DNA of 64,000 bases from Candidatus Peregrinibacteria bacterium CG10_big_fil_rev_8_21_14_0_10_55_24 (GCA_002772745.1 PFDV01000003.1:141555-205554), one strand, 5' to 3'; positions 33,635 through 43,256 are shown, counted from the stretch's first letter. The notes: generated by a model not told the origin, from the letters alone. Numbers and translations are program-made.

Positions 33635-35515
33635 TCAGGATTCTTCGTAGACGGCATGCGGAGGAACATCGCCGATACACCGCAGGTACCACTCCGAAGG
33701 AGTGCCCTGGTATCCCGGACACACAAGCGAGCGCACCTTGCGATCGCCGATGTACTTCAGCATATCGGGAAATCCTTCCAGCGCATGTCCCGGATGCAGT
33801 TCATGAGGGGGTTCTCCGTGGATGTGTACGCGATACCCTGTACTGCGGCCGTCTTTCCAGATGCGTTCGTGGTCAGCAGTCGTGTCGATGAGCTCCGGAG
33901 GGATTTGAGCCGCGTGAGGAAACTCCATCGAAATCCACTTGCCGTCACGCGTGCCGCTGGTCGGCCAGCTGTGCCAGCTCCATTGGTGCTCAGGTTTCGC
34001 CAGACCATTGGCTTGCAGGAAGCCCCACACCTCACTGAGGAAGATTTCCGGTTGCCTGCCGGGAAGCTCTTCGTAGCCCTCGGTGAAGTGCACGCCCCAA
34101 TTCTCCCGCGTGAGCTCGAGTGCGTGGAGCATATCTTGAAGCTTCCTTCTATCGCCGGGATCTGCGCAACGGTCGAGATAATAGAGACGGAGGGCAAGTT
34201 GTATGCTTTCGATAGGATCATCTGCCGTGGAACGCACGCGATTCTGCCCGCGGTCGAATGTTCTGTGCCGTTCGAGAAATGCCATAGATGCCTCCAGACT
34301 CCGTTGCGTGAAGAGCAACCCCTCCTGCGTATCGAGGCCCGAACGGCCGATTTCTTTGCTGTGGGCAGCTCTGGCTGCAGACTCCTGAAATGCAGAGAGC
34401 CTGTTCAAGAACGAACGGACATTCCCGATCTGTGCGAGTACTGTATGTTCTCTGGAGAGTGCTTCGGTTTGCGCGTACTCCCTGCGTGGCGGGTGGACAC
34501 AATCGTGCGACGCATATCTGCAATCGCGGAAGGAGATGCCCGGTTGCCTTCCAAAGACCCGTCGGTCCAGGCGATCGAAGTAGTGCTGGGCATTCGGCTC
34601 TCCTACCACCAGGCGTCGGATCCAGCGGTCTTTGTACGGAAGACCGAAGGGCAGGCGCGCATCATCCATGGGGTTTCTGGTGGCGTACATGCGGAAGAGC
34701 GGATGGAGCGGCCGGACAGACCGATTGCTGATTTCCTCATCAGGAACACAACGCCGAATCACCTCGTTCTCGTGCTCGGGTATGGTGAGGGATGGGGGAA
34801 TCTCCAAGACGCTGTTGGTTGCACTCTGCAACACTTCCTGCGGTGCCAAATCTGCTTCGTCGAGCAAGAGCACCACCCCCTCTGTCATGCAGAATGGTAC
34901 GGCACCGTCCTTCCAGCGCCAGTCTCCGGCTTGCGATTCCATACCGCAGAGCTCGGCCAGGCGTTGCATTTCCTGCAGGGAGAGTACCCTACCTTGCTGC
35001 ATGGAGTGGATGAGCTGCGATGCTTCGTCAGGGAGCTTGCCTGGGGAGCCAGTCGTACTTTTTGCTTGTGCGAGGACGATTTCCAGGCGTTTGCGCAGGT
35101 CTTGATCATTGGGAACAAAGTGTCCGACGAAGTCCGTTGTGTCCGATTTACTCCTGCAATTCAACCGGAAGAGAGGGCGGTTCAGTAACCGGTACAGCTC
35201 AAGCACCCCGGAGGTTTTCGTCGTTCCTGGGTAGCCATCAATGAGCAAGGGGTGGGCATGTTGCTCTGCGAGAGCTACGGCATAGAGCACTTCCAATGCC
35301 GAAGGATCGTAGGTGAAGTTGGGGTCGGCACGAGGAACAAGATGCCGCAAATTGGGTGGGCAATCGTACCGTGGCAGAGCGAGATCATGGAGGTAGAGCA
35401 CCTTGCCGTCCGGTGATTGCTCCACGGCTGCGATGCCCTCAATGGCGTCGACCATCGGAACATCCTGATCGTCGTTGTTGATGCTCGAAGGTATATCGGG
35501 GCAATTTGGTGCCAT
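33635..35515 (-). CDS. MoxR-type AAA+ ATPase
   Basis: 626 aa: Walker A GYPGTTKT (94-101), Walker B VVLLLDEAD (214-222), sensor region YATRNP near 283 and arginine-rich segments after it. It is an AAA_5/MoxR-like ATPase with an unusually long C-terminal part (after about 380) that ends in a WYLRCIGDVP segment and has no domain I know. It precedes the VWA gene and probably forms the ring that acts with it. Confidence 0.8.
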   Translation of the reverse strand: MAPNCPDIPSSINNDDQDVPMVDAIEGIAAVEQSPDGKVLYLHDLALPRYDCPPNLRHLVPRADPNFTYDPSALEVLYAVALAEQHAHPLLIDGYPGTTKTSGVLELYRLLNRPLFRLNCRSKSDTTDFVGHFVPNDQDLRKRLEIVLAQAKSTTGSPGKLPDEASQLIHSMQQGRVLSLQEMQRLAELCGMESQAGDWRWKDGAVPFCMTEGVVLLLDEADLAPQEVLQSATNSVLEIPPSLTIPEHENEVIRRCVPDEEISNRSVRPLHPLFRMYATRNPMDDARLPFGLPYKDRWIRRLVVGEPNAQHYFDRLDRRVFGRQPGISFRDCRYASHDCVHPPRREYAQTEALSREHTVLAQIGNVRSFLNRLSAFQESAARAAHSKEIGRSGLDTQEGLLFTQRSLEASMAFLERHRTFDRGQNRVRSTADDPIESIQLALRLYYLDRCADPGDRRKLQDMLHALELTRENWGVHFTEGYEELPGRQPEIFLSEVWGFLQANGLAKPEHQWSWHSWPTSGTRDGKWISMEFPHAAQIPPELIDTTADHERIWKDGRSTGYRVHIHGEPPHELHPGHALEGFPDMLKYIGDRKVRSLVCPGYQGTPSEWYLRCIGDVPPHAVYEES

Positions 35516-35607
35516 ACGTAGGGCGGAACGCTACTCTTTGGAACACAACCCGCAAGAAAAATTGGAGGGAGTTTTTCCATAGCCACCAATCAGTGTGCGG
35601 TGCTGTA

Positions 35608-35700
35608 GGTGTTGGTGGCAATGGATTCAACATGCGCGGAGTTCTCCCCCAGGGGTTGCCAGGCGCACGGTATACTGCGGTTTCTGTATAAAAGGGATAG
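35608..35700 (-). pseudogene. Decayed fragment of a GNAT gene
   Basis: On the minus strand it reads QKPQYTVRLATP, like the GNAT start QQPEYEVRLATP, but the start codon is ATA. After a deletion it reads AHVESIAT in another frame, as in the intact gene. The DNA shares GGTGGCAATGGATTCAACAT and AGGGATAGTGTTCGTC with 29928-30072. It is a truncated, frameshifted copy. Confidence 0.75.
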
Positions 35701-35891
35701 TGTTCGTCTGTCGTTTTCCTCTGCCAACCGCACAACTCTATGACAGGTGCTGGTAGCAGTGCTCTCCTGATGCACCGGGAAACGGAAAGAAAACTTTACT
35801 AAACGTCTACCAAATCTTACATGCCTCCGAAGCATCTGTTTCTCCACAATCTCTCGGAGAAGTATTGACCCCCCATGGGTGAGCGAGAACA

Positions 35892-36281
35892 ATGCCTGAC
35901 CAAACTTCCCCCTCTGCTCGTATGGAAACCGCATCTCCTTTACCTACGCCTGCTGCCGACCTTCCCGAGTCGCGCACCTTACGGGTGTTTTCGGAAGAGA
36001 CGCATGCAACAGAGGAGTCGTTGCTCAACCCGGCGCTCGTTCATATCCCCGTCCTCGTTGCCGGTGCTGTGCGGCGCTATGTCGCGCGTGTCGGTATCCC
36101 AGAGGAACAACGGCTCACAACCGGGGAAGAAGAACAGGTTATCAAAGCTGCTCAACAGAGGATCTGGCATCACTCTCACAGTGAGGGACTCATGCTGACC
36201 ATGCGGGAAATCGAAAAGACTGTCCAACGAATTGTCTTGGGCACAGAGGTTCTCCACCTGGAGGCTAGAGCTGCGGGGTGA
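35892..36281 (+). CDS. Hypothetical protein
   Basis: 129 aa. The N-terminal ~40 residues are Pro/Ser-rich and probably disordered. The rest is helical (NPALVHIPVLVAGAVRRYVARV, EEEQVIKAAQQRIWHHS, TMREIEKTVQRIV). No family is recognised. It overlaps the convergent gatA end by 17 nt. No clear promoter. Confidence 0.5.
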   Translation: MPDQTSPSARMETASPLPTPAADLPESRTLRVFSEETHATEESLLNPALVHIPVLVAGAVRRYVARVGIPEEQRLTTGEEEQVIKAAQQRIWHHSHSEGLMLTMREIEKTVQRIVLGTEVLHLEARAAG

Positions 36282-37716
36282 GCGTGTGCCACTCGGTTGC
36301 CTGCTCATAGGCGTGGCCGGCGCGCAGCACTGTCTCTTCCCCCCACTGGTTCCCCATGATCTGCAGGCCGATGGGGAGGTTCTCCTTGCTCATGCCGCAG
36401 GGGATGGAAAGCGCGGTGATACCAGCAAGGGGTTGGCTGATCGTAAACACATCTTCCAGGTACATGGCCACGGGGTCATCGGTATGGGCTCCCACCAGGA
36501 AGGCCGGTGTGGGGGAAACGGGGGCGAGGATCACGTCAACCTCCTTAAACGCCTCTTCAAAATCCCGCCGGATGAGCGTACGTACCTTCTGCGCGTGGCG
36601 GTAGTAGGCGTCATAGTACCCGGCAGAGAGCGCGTACGTGCCGATCATGATGCGGCGCTTCACCTCGTCGCCGAAACCTGCTGATCGAACGGCGTGGTAA
36701 TAGTCGACGAGATCAGCGGCCTTCTCGCTGTGGCCGAAGCGAATGCCGTCGTAGCGCGCCATATTGGAGCTCACTTCACTCGGGACGATGATGTAATATG
36801 CGGCGACCGCGTACTTTGTGTGGGGGAGTGTTATCTCGCGCGTCACCGCGCCGAGCTTCTCGAACACGGCGATCGCGCTACGCACGTGTTCTTCCACCTG
36901 TGGGTCGATCCCCTCAATGAAGTACTCCTTGGGAACGCCGATCCTAAGACCCTTCACGTCCTTCGTGAGCGCTTTGCGGTAATCGGGGACCGGTAGAGAT
37001 CCTGTTGTGACATCCTTGGGGTCCTTACCTGCGATGGTGCCAAGGATCATGGCTACGTCCTCCACAGTCTTCCCAAGCGGCCCGATGGTATCCAGTGAGC
37101 TTGCCATACTCATCACGCCGTAGCGGCTGGTACGTCCGTAGGTCACGCGCAATCCCGTACATCCGCAGAACCCTGCGGGCTGGCGGATGGAGCCTCCGGT
37201 GTCGGTTCCCAGAGCAAACAAGCACGCATCGGCAGCCACGGCGGCTGCACTCCCCCCCGATGATCCTCCTGCTACACGCGTGGTATCCCATGGGCAGCGC
37301 GTGACACCGTAGCACGAGGATTCGGTACTTGCGCCCATTGTGAACTCGTCGGTGTTGGTCTTGCCCAGGCTCACGGCGCCCACCGCTTTCAGGCGCTCTG
37401 TTGTCGTTGAGTCGAAGGGGGGCACGTAGTCCTTGTTGCGCAGGATATTCGAGCAGGCAGTAGTGGGGATGCCTTCCTCGCAGTAGACGTCCTTTGTGAG
37501 GTACGGGATGCCCGTAAGGGGGTGGGGAAACTCCCCATTCGAATCAATGTTTTTTGCTTCCTCTAGGGCTCTTTCAAAATTCCTGTGCACGACGGAGTTG
37601 AGCGCAGTATCCACGGATTCAATCCGTTCAATGCAGGCGCGCGTGAGTTCCTCGCAGGAGATTTCCTTCTTGGAGAGCTTCGTATGGGCCTGTGCGATGG
37701 TAAGGGAGGAGAGCAA
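36265..37716 (-). CDS. gatA: Glutamyl-tRNA(Gln) amidotransferase subunit A
   Basis: 483 aa from TTG 37716. Amidase-signature enzyme that releases ammonia from glutamine to convert Glu-tRNA(Gln). PYLTKDV carries the catalytic Lys; GGSSGGSAAAVAA carries the cis-Ser; GTDTGGSIRQPAGFCG carries the nucleophile Ser. No ATG occurs near the domain start; TTG opening LLSSLTIAQAHTKL fits the family, while the longer ATG frame to 37839 crosses the GATC end. It follows gatC closely. Confidence 0.92.
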   Translation of the reverse strand: MLSSLTIAQAHTKLSKKEISCEELTRACIERIESVDTALNSVVHRNFERALEEAKNIDSNGEFPHPLTGIPYLTKDVYCEEGIPTTACSNILRNKDYVPPFDSTTTERLKAVGAVSLGKTNTDEFTMGASTESSCYGVTRCPWDTTRVAGGSSGGSAAAVAADACLFALGTDTGGSIRQPAGFCGCTGLRVTYGRTSRYGVMSMASSLDTIGPLGKTVEDVAMILGTIAGKDPKDVTTGSLPVPDYRKALTKDVKGLRIGVPKEYFIEGIDPQVEEHVRSAIAVFEKLGAVTREITLPHTKYAVAAYYIIVPSEVSSNMARYDGIRFGHSEKAADLVDYYHAVRSAGFGDEVKRRIMIGTYALSAGYYDAYYRHAQKVRTLIRRDFEEAFKEVDVILAPVSPTPAFLVGAHTDDPVAMYLEDVFTISQPLAGITALSIPCGMSKENLPIGLQIMGNQWGEETVLRAGHAYEQATEWHTLTPQL

Positions 37717-37756
37717 GGGAATGCAGAATGCAGAATTATGAATGCAGAATGGAGAA

Positions 37757-38050
37757 TTAGCCGTGGGCAGAGGGCGTTTCAATCTGATTATCAACAATGG
37801 GGAGGGGACTTGTGGAGAGCAGAGCCGCACGCTCTGCACTGCTCGGTTCCACCGCGTCCTCGCGCAGCACGTTACAGGCGCCAGTCACCTGCGCCGTGGG
37901 CTCCACAGCGGAGGTATCCACCTCCTTGAGGACATCCACGTAATCGAGGATGGAGGTGAGCTCCTTCGCAAACTTCGTGACCTGTGCATCGGAGAGCGTC
38001 AGGCGCGCAAGCTTGGCGATATGCCGGACATCAGTGGGGCTCAGGGCCAT
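37757..38050 (-). CDS. gatC: Glutamyl-tRNA(Gln) amidotransferase subunit C
   Basis: 97 aa, MALSPTDVRHIAKLARLTLSDAQ..., with LTSILDYVDVLKEVDTSAVEPTAQV and LREDAV, the standard GatC pattern. It stabilises GatA-GatB. ATG 38050 is chosen by homology; TATCCT lies 10 nt upstream. Between it and gatA is an AT-rich stretch (about 37718-37756) of GAATGCAG/GAATTATG units. gatB is not in the window. Confidence 0.93.
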   Translation of the reverse strand: MALSPTDVRHIAKLARLTLSDAQVTKFAKELTSILDYVDVLKEVDTSAVEPTAQVTGACNVLREDAVEPSSAERAALLSTSPLPIVDNQIETPSAHG

Positions 38051-38146
38051 GTTCGCTGCGAGGATAGGGGAAACCCGATACGCGTGCCACTGCGTAGGAG
38101 CCAGAAACCAGAAGTCAGTGGTCAGAAGGAACAAGGCGCAATGAGT

Positions 38147-38176
38147 GGCAGGAAGACGTGCCACGTCTTTTCTGCC
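38147..38176. promoter_or_regulatory. Strong hairpin between gatC and rnpA
   Basis: GGCAGGAAGACGT and ACGTCTTTTCTGCC form a stem of about 13 bp with one bulged T and loop GCC. It lies between divergent genes and has no U-run after it in the rnpA direction, so it is more likely a repeat or a regulatory structure than a terminator. Confidence 0.45.
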
Positions 38177-38256
38177 CACTCATCGCCGTCTCCTAATTCC
38201 ACATTCCTCGTCGCAATCCCATTGACCGCGCGCTTACGATTCCCGAGGCTATCCGT

Positions 38257-38631
38257 ATGAAGCTCTCTCGTCTTCGTGGGCGCAAGATCTGTGACCGCGT
38301 GCAGCACAAGGGTGCCGTGTGGAAGGGCGCCACGTTCGTGATTCGCTGGCTCCCCGGGCCGCCGCATCATCCTGCCGCCGATCCGCAGGAGCGTGCGGTG
38401 TATGCGGGCACGTTGGCTTCCTCTAAGCTCCACAAATCCGCAGTGAAGAGGAACCGCATGCGCAGGCGCTGTCGCGAAGCGCTGCGTACCGAACTTCGAC
38501 TCCTTCAGGATATTTCCACGATGCAGTTGTTGCTCTTCCCCAGATCGCGTAGTCTCACCTGCGACTTCGCGGATATCCAAGCCGATGTCCGCCGTTTCCT
38601 TTCCGTTGTCTCTCATGGCTCCAAAAAGTAA
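38257..38631 (+). CDS. rnpA: Ribonuclease P protein component
   Basis: 124 aa, basic. It has KLSRLRGRKICDRV, FVIRW and the RNR signature SAVKRNRMRRRCREALR, which contacts the RNase P RNA. It helps mature tRNA 5' ends. It overlaps yidC by 17 nt, as in the classic rnpA-yidC order. No rpmH is visible upstream. Confidence 0.93.
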   Translation: MKLSRLRGRKICDRVQHKGAVWKGATFVIRWLPGPPHHPAADPQERAVYAGTLASSKLHKSAVKRNRMRRRCREALRTELRLLQDISTMQLLLFPRSRSLTCDFADIQADVRRFLSVVSHGSKK

Positions 38632-39859
38632 AGCGCGCGACCTCCTGGAATTCCTGGTGCTCTTTGCGTTGCTCTACTTCCTTACGCAGTTCGCGCTCCA
38701 ACGCTTCTTCCCAGAGCAGTTTGGAGGGAAGAACGGCACGGAACGCTCCGGTATCGTGCTCACAATGCAGGATGCAACGGTGAAGGGCGGGCATCATCCC
38801 GTGGCGTATTTGGCTAATTACACTCAAGAGCCCCTCGTGCTCCCCGATCGCTGCCCGCAGCCGCCGCTCGATGTGGCGTACCGAGGCGATGGAGAGGAGA
38901 ACTTTGCCGTGCTCACAGCCACCGGAACGGTGCTCCCCTGCACGGCACTTTCATCGGTGGAACCGGGTGACCGCGCCACGGTGGATCTCTCGCCGTGGAA
39001 GTACGCGCTCTTCGACGCAGTGGGCGAATATCGGCTCTCCCTGCCTGAAGGAGTTTCGAGCAGCGGAGCTGTGGTGACGACATTCACGATGCACCAGGCG
39101 GGTTCTGCCACCGTTGCATTTCGTGCGTTTGTCACGAAGCCGCTCCTCAATCTCCTCATCTTTGTGGCTTCGTGGATGCCGGGGTACAACCTGGGACTGG
39201 CAATTATTCTCCTCACGTTCATCGTGAAGATCGTGCTCTTCGTGCCCACGCAGCACGGGCTCCACGGCCAGCGCAAGCTGCAGGCCGTGCAACCAAAACT
39301 GGATGCGATCAAGAAGAAGTACACGGGCAATCCCCAGAAAATTCAGGAAGAAACTCTCAAGATCTGGAAAGAGTACAAGATCAATCCCTTCCAATCGTGT
39401 CTGCCCATCCTCATTCAGTTCCCCATCCTCATCGGGCTCTTCTACGTGATCCGCGACGGTTCGGTGCTCGCGCTCTCGCGGCATCTGATCTACCCCTTCT
39501 ACGACAATCTCTCGTGGTCCTTTGGCACGCAGTTTTTGGGGCTTGATCTTCTCTCCCCCAACAAGATCGTGCTTCCGCCGCTGCTCGTCATCCTCCAGTT
39601 CCTGCAGATGAAGCTTTCCTTTGCAATCGCAAAACGTAAGAAGGCGCGCAAGAAGGAGGAGACTCCTGAGGCTGCAGAGGAGAAGACCCCGCAGGCAAGC
39701 GCGCAACAGATGCAGCAGAAGATGATGCTCTACGGATTGCCGATCATGATCGGCTTTTTCGCGCTGCAGTTCCCCGCAGCCGTCAGCCTCTACTGGGGGG
39801 TTTCCACGCTCTTTGCCATTGGGCAGCAGGTGGTGGTGAACCGCAAGGAGCTCGTGTGA
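38615..39859 (+). CDS. yidC: YidC/Oxa1 membrane protein insertase
   Basis: 414 aa: TM1 (about 10-27), a periplasmic-type beta domain (about 40-190, reminiscent of the YidC P1 domain), then the Oxa1 core with AIILLTFIVKIVLFVP, KYTGNPQKIQEETLKIWKEYKINP, SCLPILIQFPILIGLFYVIRD and a final FPAAVSLYWGVSTLFAIGQQ. A charged linker (355-375) precedes the last TMs. It inserts proteins into the membrane with or without SecYEG. ATG 38615 (MAPKSK) is preferred. Confidence 0.93.
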   Translation: MAPKSKARDLLEFLVLFALLYFLTQFALQRFFPEQFGGKNGTERSGIVLTMQDATVKGGHHPVAYLANYTQEPLVLPDRCPQPPLDVAYRGDGEENFAVLTATGTVLPCTALSSVEPGDRATVDLSPWKYALFDAVGEYRLSLPEGVSSSGAVVTTFTMHQAGSATVAFRAFVTKPLLNLLIFVASWMPGYNLGLAIILLTFIVKIVLFVPTQHGLHGQRKLQAVQPKLDAIKKKYTGNPQKIQEETLKIWKEYKINPFQSCLPILIQFPILIGLFYVIRDGSVLALSRHLIYPFYDNLSWSFGTQFLGLDLLSPNKIVLPPLLVILQFLQMKLSFAIAKRKKARKKEETPEAAEEKTPQASAQQMQQKMMLYGLPIMIGFFALQFPAAVSLYWGVSTLFAIGQQVVVNRKELV

Positions 39860-39962
39860 GCAGGAATCAGGAGTTAGAGGTCAGGGGTCGGGACAGGGAG
39901 GCAGAAGCACCGTGCCATGGCAAGCGGCTTGATCAGTCGCACCCCTTCGCGGATGCGGCTTA

Positions 39963-39987
39963 CGTGTATATACAATGTATATACACG
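39963..39987. promoter_or_regulatory. Near-perfect AT-rich inverted repeat
   Basis: CGTGTATATAC (39963-39973), AAT, GTATATACACG (39977-39987): 11-bp arms with no mismatch. It lies just past the yidC end and the end of the minus-strand hypothetical gene, so it is an operator or cruciform candidate rather than a U-tailed terminator. Confidence 0.6.
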
Positions 39988-40003
39988 GGGACGGGGAGCC
40001 GCT

Positions 40004-40342
40004 CTACTCCTGAGTTTCTGTTGCCTGAGCTTCCTCGGGAGGAGCGTCGGCTATTCCTTGGAAGTGGATCGCTCCTACATCCTCTCCCTCGCCGTTCTCA
40101 CCTGCACCTTGTACGCGTTCAAGGCCTTGCACGCGCCCAAGGAGTGCACGAGCAGCCTCCTCCTGCGCGGGATTGGAGAACACTACCTGAATGCGGCCGT
40201 TCATGTCGTTGGCAATGATGTCGACTCTCGCTCCGGTAATGCCGTCGCAGGAAAGGGCTTGTTCCACAAGCTCACGCATTTGCTCACGCTGGGGCTCGCC
40301 GCCGCCGTGCTTCGCATCGATATCTGCAAAGAGAGTGGTCAT
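40004..40342 (-). CDS. Hypothetical protein
   Basis: 112 aa, with REQMRELVEQALSCDGITGARVDIIANDMNGRIQVVFSNPAQEEAARALL, which looks like a compact beta-alpha domain, followed by an acidic/Gln-rich tail. No family is recognised. It lies 56 nt after the aldolase gene and on the same strand, separated by a palindromic repeat. Confidence 0.55.
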   Translation of the reverse strand: MTTLFADIDAKHGGGEPQREQMRELVEQALSCDGITGARVDIIANDMNGRIQVVFSNPAQEEAARALLGRVQGLERVQGAGENGEGEDVGAIHFQGIADAPPEEAQATETQE

Positions 40343-40363
40343 GGATGAGGGGGGAAAAAGAAA

Positions 40364-40395
40364 GTGTCATGGTTCGACTGCGCTCACCATGACAC
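40364..40395 (+). repeat. Palindromic repeat with TCGACT..GCTC loop
   Basis: Arms GTGTCATGGT/ACCATGACAC around loop TCGACTGCGCTC. The same arms and loop ends occur at 44769-44820. Confidence 0.85.
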
Positions 40396-40398
40396 GCA

Positions 40399-41487
<1,089 letters not shown>

Positions 41488-41750
41488 GGAGAGAGGGGGT
41501 GAGTGACGCCGTCACAGTAGCATGGGCGCACGTCTCCATCCAGGTTGGAAAAATTTTGGCAGAATAGCGGTTTGCTTGCGTATTTTTTTACATTCATCGC
41601 GATGGAAAACCACCGCCTCTGTAGAAAAAAACAGGCGACAGGGATTGCGGTTTTCCGCCATATGCATAGACTTGGCGAACTTTCGGTTAGCTACACACAT
41701 GGTGTGTGTGGCGACGGTCCGAAAGCAGACCACAGATTAAGGAGGTTCCC

Positions 41751-42035
41751 GTGGTCTGTTGTTCATTCGCGGGTCGTTTCGTTGTCGAGGGTGACGGTGT
41801 GCTCGTCTTGCCCCCCGGGGTGGGCGAAACTGGTATCAGTGGCGAGAAGGTGCTCATGCGCCTTGCTCGCGCTCTGGGTTCCGCGACAGCGGGACCGGAG
41901 ACTGATGCCATGAGGAGGGCGTACGATCTGTTGCAGGCGCGTCCGCCTGCCTCAGCGCAAATTCTGCAGGAAGCATTCGTGCAACCTGCAGTCGCCGCTC
42001 TCTTCTGCCCCACCCCGGCGGAGGCGGCCCGCTAG
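41751..42035 (+). CDS. Small hypothetical protein with strong SD
   Basis: 94 aa from GTG 41751, placed by AAGGAGGT ending 4 nt before it. The sequence has GRFVVEGDGVLVLPPGVG and a helical Ala-rich end. No family is recognised. It is the first of three small genes in this block with canonical Shine-Dalgarno sites, unlike most of the window, and it ends in an intrinsic terminator. Confidence 0.6.
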   Translation: MVCCSFAGRFVVEGDGVLVLPPGVGETGISGEKVLMRLARALGSATAGPETDAMRRAYDLLQARPPASAQILQEAFVQPAVAALFCPTPAEAAR

Positions 42036-42055
42036 CACCGACTGAGAGGTCGGTA

Positions 42056-42103
42056 CCCCCCAGCCACTACACCCACGATGGGTGCGGCTGGGGGGAAATT
42101 TTT
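42056..42103 (+). terminator. Intrinsic terminator
   Basis: CCCCCCAGCC (42056-42065) pairs with GGCTGGGGGG (42086-42095), with an inner ACCCA/TGGGT stem, followed by AAATTTTT. Confidence 0.88.
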
Positions 42104-42215
42104 CGACCATATCAACGAACGAGCCTAGGAGACAGAACTGTCAGGCACACTCGTCTCTGAGCCTGCGGGGAGCGAACATGCTGCGCCGAAGGGTGGAATC
42201 CGTATGCTCCAGAGC

Positions 42216-42335
42216 CCCTCTCCCTGTCCCTCTCCCGCCGGGAGAGGGAACGAAGCACAACAACGGAACGGAAGTTTTATATATTTTCCTCTCCTCCTTG
42301 GGGGCGGGTAAGGAGAGGGAACGAGGCATTGATCC
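42216..42335. repeat. CCTCTCC/GGAGAGG inverted repeats
   Basis: Two blocks of CTCTCC...GGAGAGGGAACGA, the first around CTCTCCCGCCGGGAGAG (about 42230-42246), the second at about 42288-42326, separated by an AT-rich spacer. The layout resembles REP-type elements. Confidence 0.55.
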
Positions 42336-42434
42336 CGAGGAAGCGTGTGCCTTTCTACCGTACCTACAGAATTCTTATGCGTTTTAGGTTCCAGTTCGCC
42401 CCACGTAGTATTTGACATAATACTAAAATATATC

Positions 42435-42463
42435 TTGATTATACTTAGGGAATCTTCTATCCT
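42435..42463 (+). promoter_or_regulatory. Promoter upstream of the CsrA-like gene
   Basis: TTGATT (42435-42440), a 17-nt spacer and TATCCT (42458-42463). It would give a leader of about 80 nt that contains GGA motifs around the SD, possible CsrA sites. Confidence 0.5.
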
Positions 42464-42548
42464 CTTCTTAGTTCTGACGAACCCAGGCAGGGCTGCTTGG
42501 GCAGAACCGGTTCCAAACAATCCCGGCTGAGTCGGGAAGGAGGGAATC

Positions 42549-42734
42549 ATGTTGGTTCAAACCCTGAAGAAGGGTGGCGAGGGGAGTGAAACCCTCGTCG
42601 TAACTGTCTCTGCTGAGAGCCTTAGGTCTCTCGCAGAGAAGGGAGAAGATCTGCGCTTCACGATCACGGTCGTGAAGGGCAAAGCCCGGGTCGGGATCAC
42701 CGCCCCGCGCGAGGTCCAATTCTCCCGGGAGTAA
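42549..42734 (+). CDS. Divergent CsrA-like RNA-binding protein
   Basis: 61 aa, the usual CsrA size. It starts MLVQTLKKG, continues [10 protein letters not shown] and ends with [26 protein letters not shown], matching the CsrA V-G-x-RxGIxAPxxVxxxR/E end. The first strand lacks the LTRKxGE pattern. SD AAGGAGG lies 7 nt upstream. It is followed by a terminator and a clear csrA. It may modulate or decoy CsrA targets (inference). Confidence 0.7.
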   Translation: MLVQTLKKGGEGSETLVVTVSAESLRSLAEKGEDLRFTITVVKGKARVGITAPREVQFSRE

Positions 42735-42756
42735 TACTCCCCCGCGAACCAATAAA

Positions 42757-42807
42757 GACCGGCATGGATGCCTTGAGACAAGGAAGTCCATGCCGGTCGG
42801 TTTTTTT
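42757..42807 (+). terminator. Intrinsic terminator
   Basis: GACCGGCATGGA (42757-42768) and TCCATGCCGGTC (42787-42798) form a perfect 12-bp stem, followed by GG and seven T. Confidence 0.95.
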
Positions 42808-42907
42808 AGTTGACCCCGTGCCCACTTGGCACCAATCTACGGCCCCCTCGATGACCACGGTGGCATCGTGGGTAGTTCCTTTTGCCTCCATTGAAAGGAG
42901 GTGCCAC

Positions 42908-43177
42908 ATGCTCGTTCTTAGCAGGAAAAAGAACGAGAGCATTGTGATCAACGACGACATCACGATCGTCGTCGTTGAAATCCGCGGGGACAAGGTTCGT
43001 TTGGGGGTGGAAGCCCCCAAGGACGTCCCCGTCCATCGGCGGGAGGTGTTCGACGCCATCCGCCGGAACGAGGCCGCTGAGGCGGCCAGAGACGCCGCCA
43101 GGAAGGCGGCAGACCAACAAGCTGCTCAAGACAGGGCAGCGCCCGGCGCGGCGACCGATGAGTCGCCGCGACCGTGA
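42908..43177 (+). CDS. csrA: Carbon storage regulator CsrA with extended tail
   Basis: 89 aa. Residues 1-50 are canonical Csr[47 protein letters not shown], including the R/L..V and RRE RNA-binding edges. The next ~35 residues are an Ala-, Arg- and Asp-rich tail, longer than usual. It controls translation by binding GGA in mRNA leaders. SD AAAGGAGGT lies 6 nt upstream and itself contains GGA. CsrA is uncommon in CPR bacteria. Confidence 0.93.
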   Translation: MLVLSRKKNESIVINDDITIVVVEIRGDKVRLGVEAPKDVPVHRREVFDAIRRNEAAEAARDAARKAADQQAAQDRAAPGAATDESPRP

Positions 43178-43213
43178 TGGTGGGATTCGGGGAAGGACCC
43201 CGAAACACACCCT

Positions 43214-43256
43214 AGGCCCCCACACCTTCTGCGGAGGGAGTGGGGGTCTTATTTTC
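43214..43256 (+). terminator. Intrinsic terminator after csrA
   Basis: CCCCCAC near 43216 pairs with GTGGGGG near 43244, with loop ACCTTCTGCGGAGGGA, followed by TCTTATTTT. Confidence 0.8.

Larger units (their letters stand above)
42104..42548 (+). other. Intergenic region: CCTCTCC repeat, AT-rich promoter
   Basis: No gene is seen. From 42216 to 42335 it has REP-like inverted CCTCTCC/GGAGAGG blocks. From about 42410 it is AT-rich and holds the promoter of the CsrA-like gene. The last 80 bases are a GC-richer leader with a strong Shine-Dalgarno. Confidence 0.5.

Noticed and set aside
33656..35188. 510-aa plus-strand frame opposite the MoxR ATPase
   Set aside because: The minus strand carries Walker A and B motifs; the plus frame shows no family feature.
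42036..42056. ACCGAC/GTCGGT stem as a riboswitch
   Set aside because: Only a 6-bp stem; it fits better as part of the adjoining terminator.
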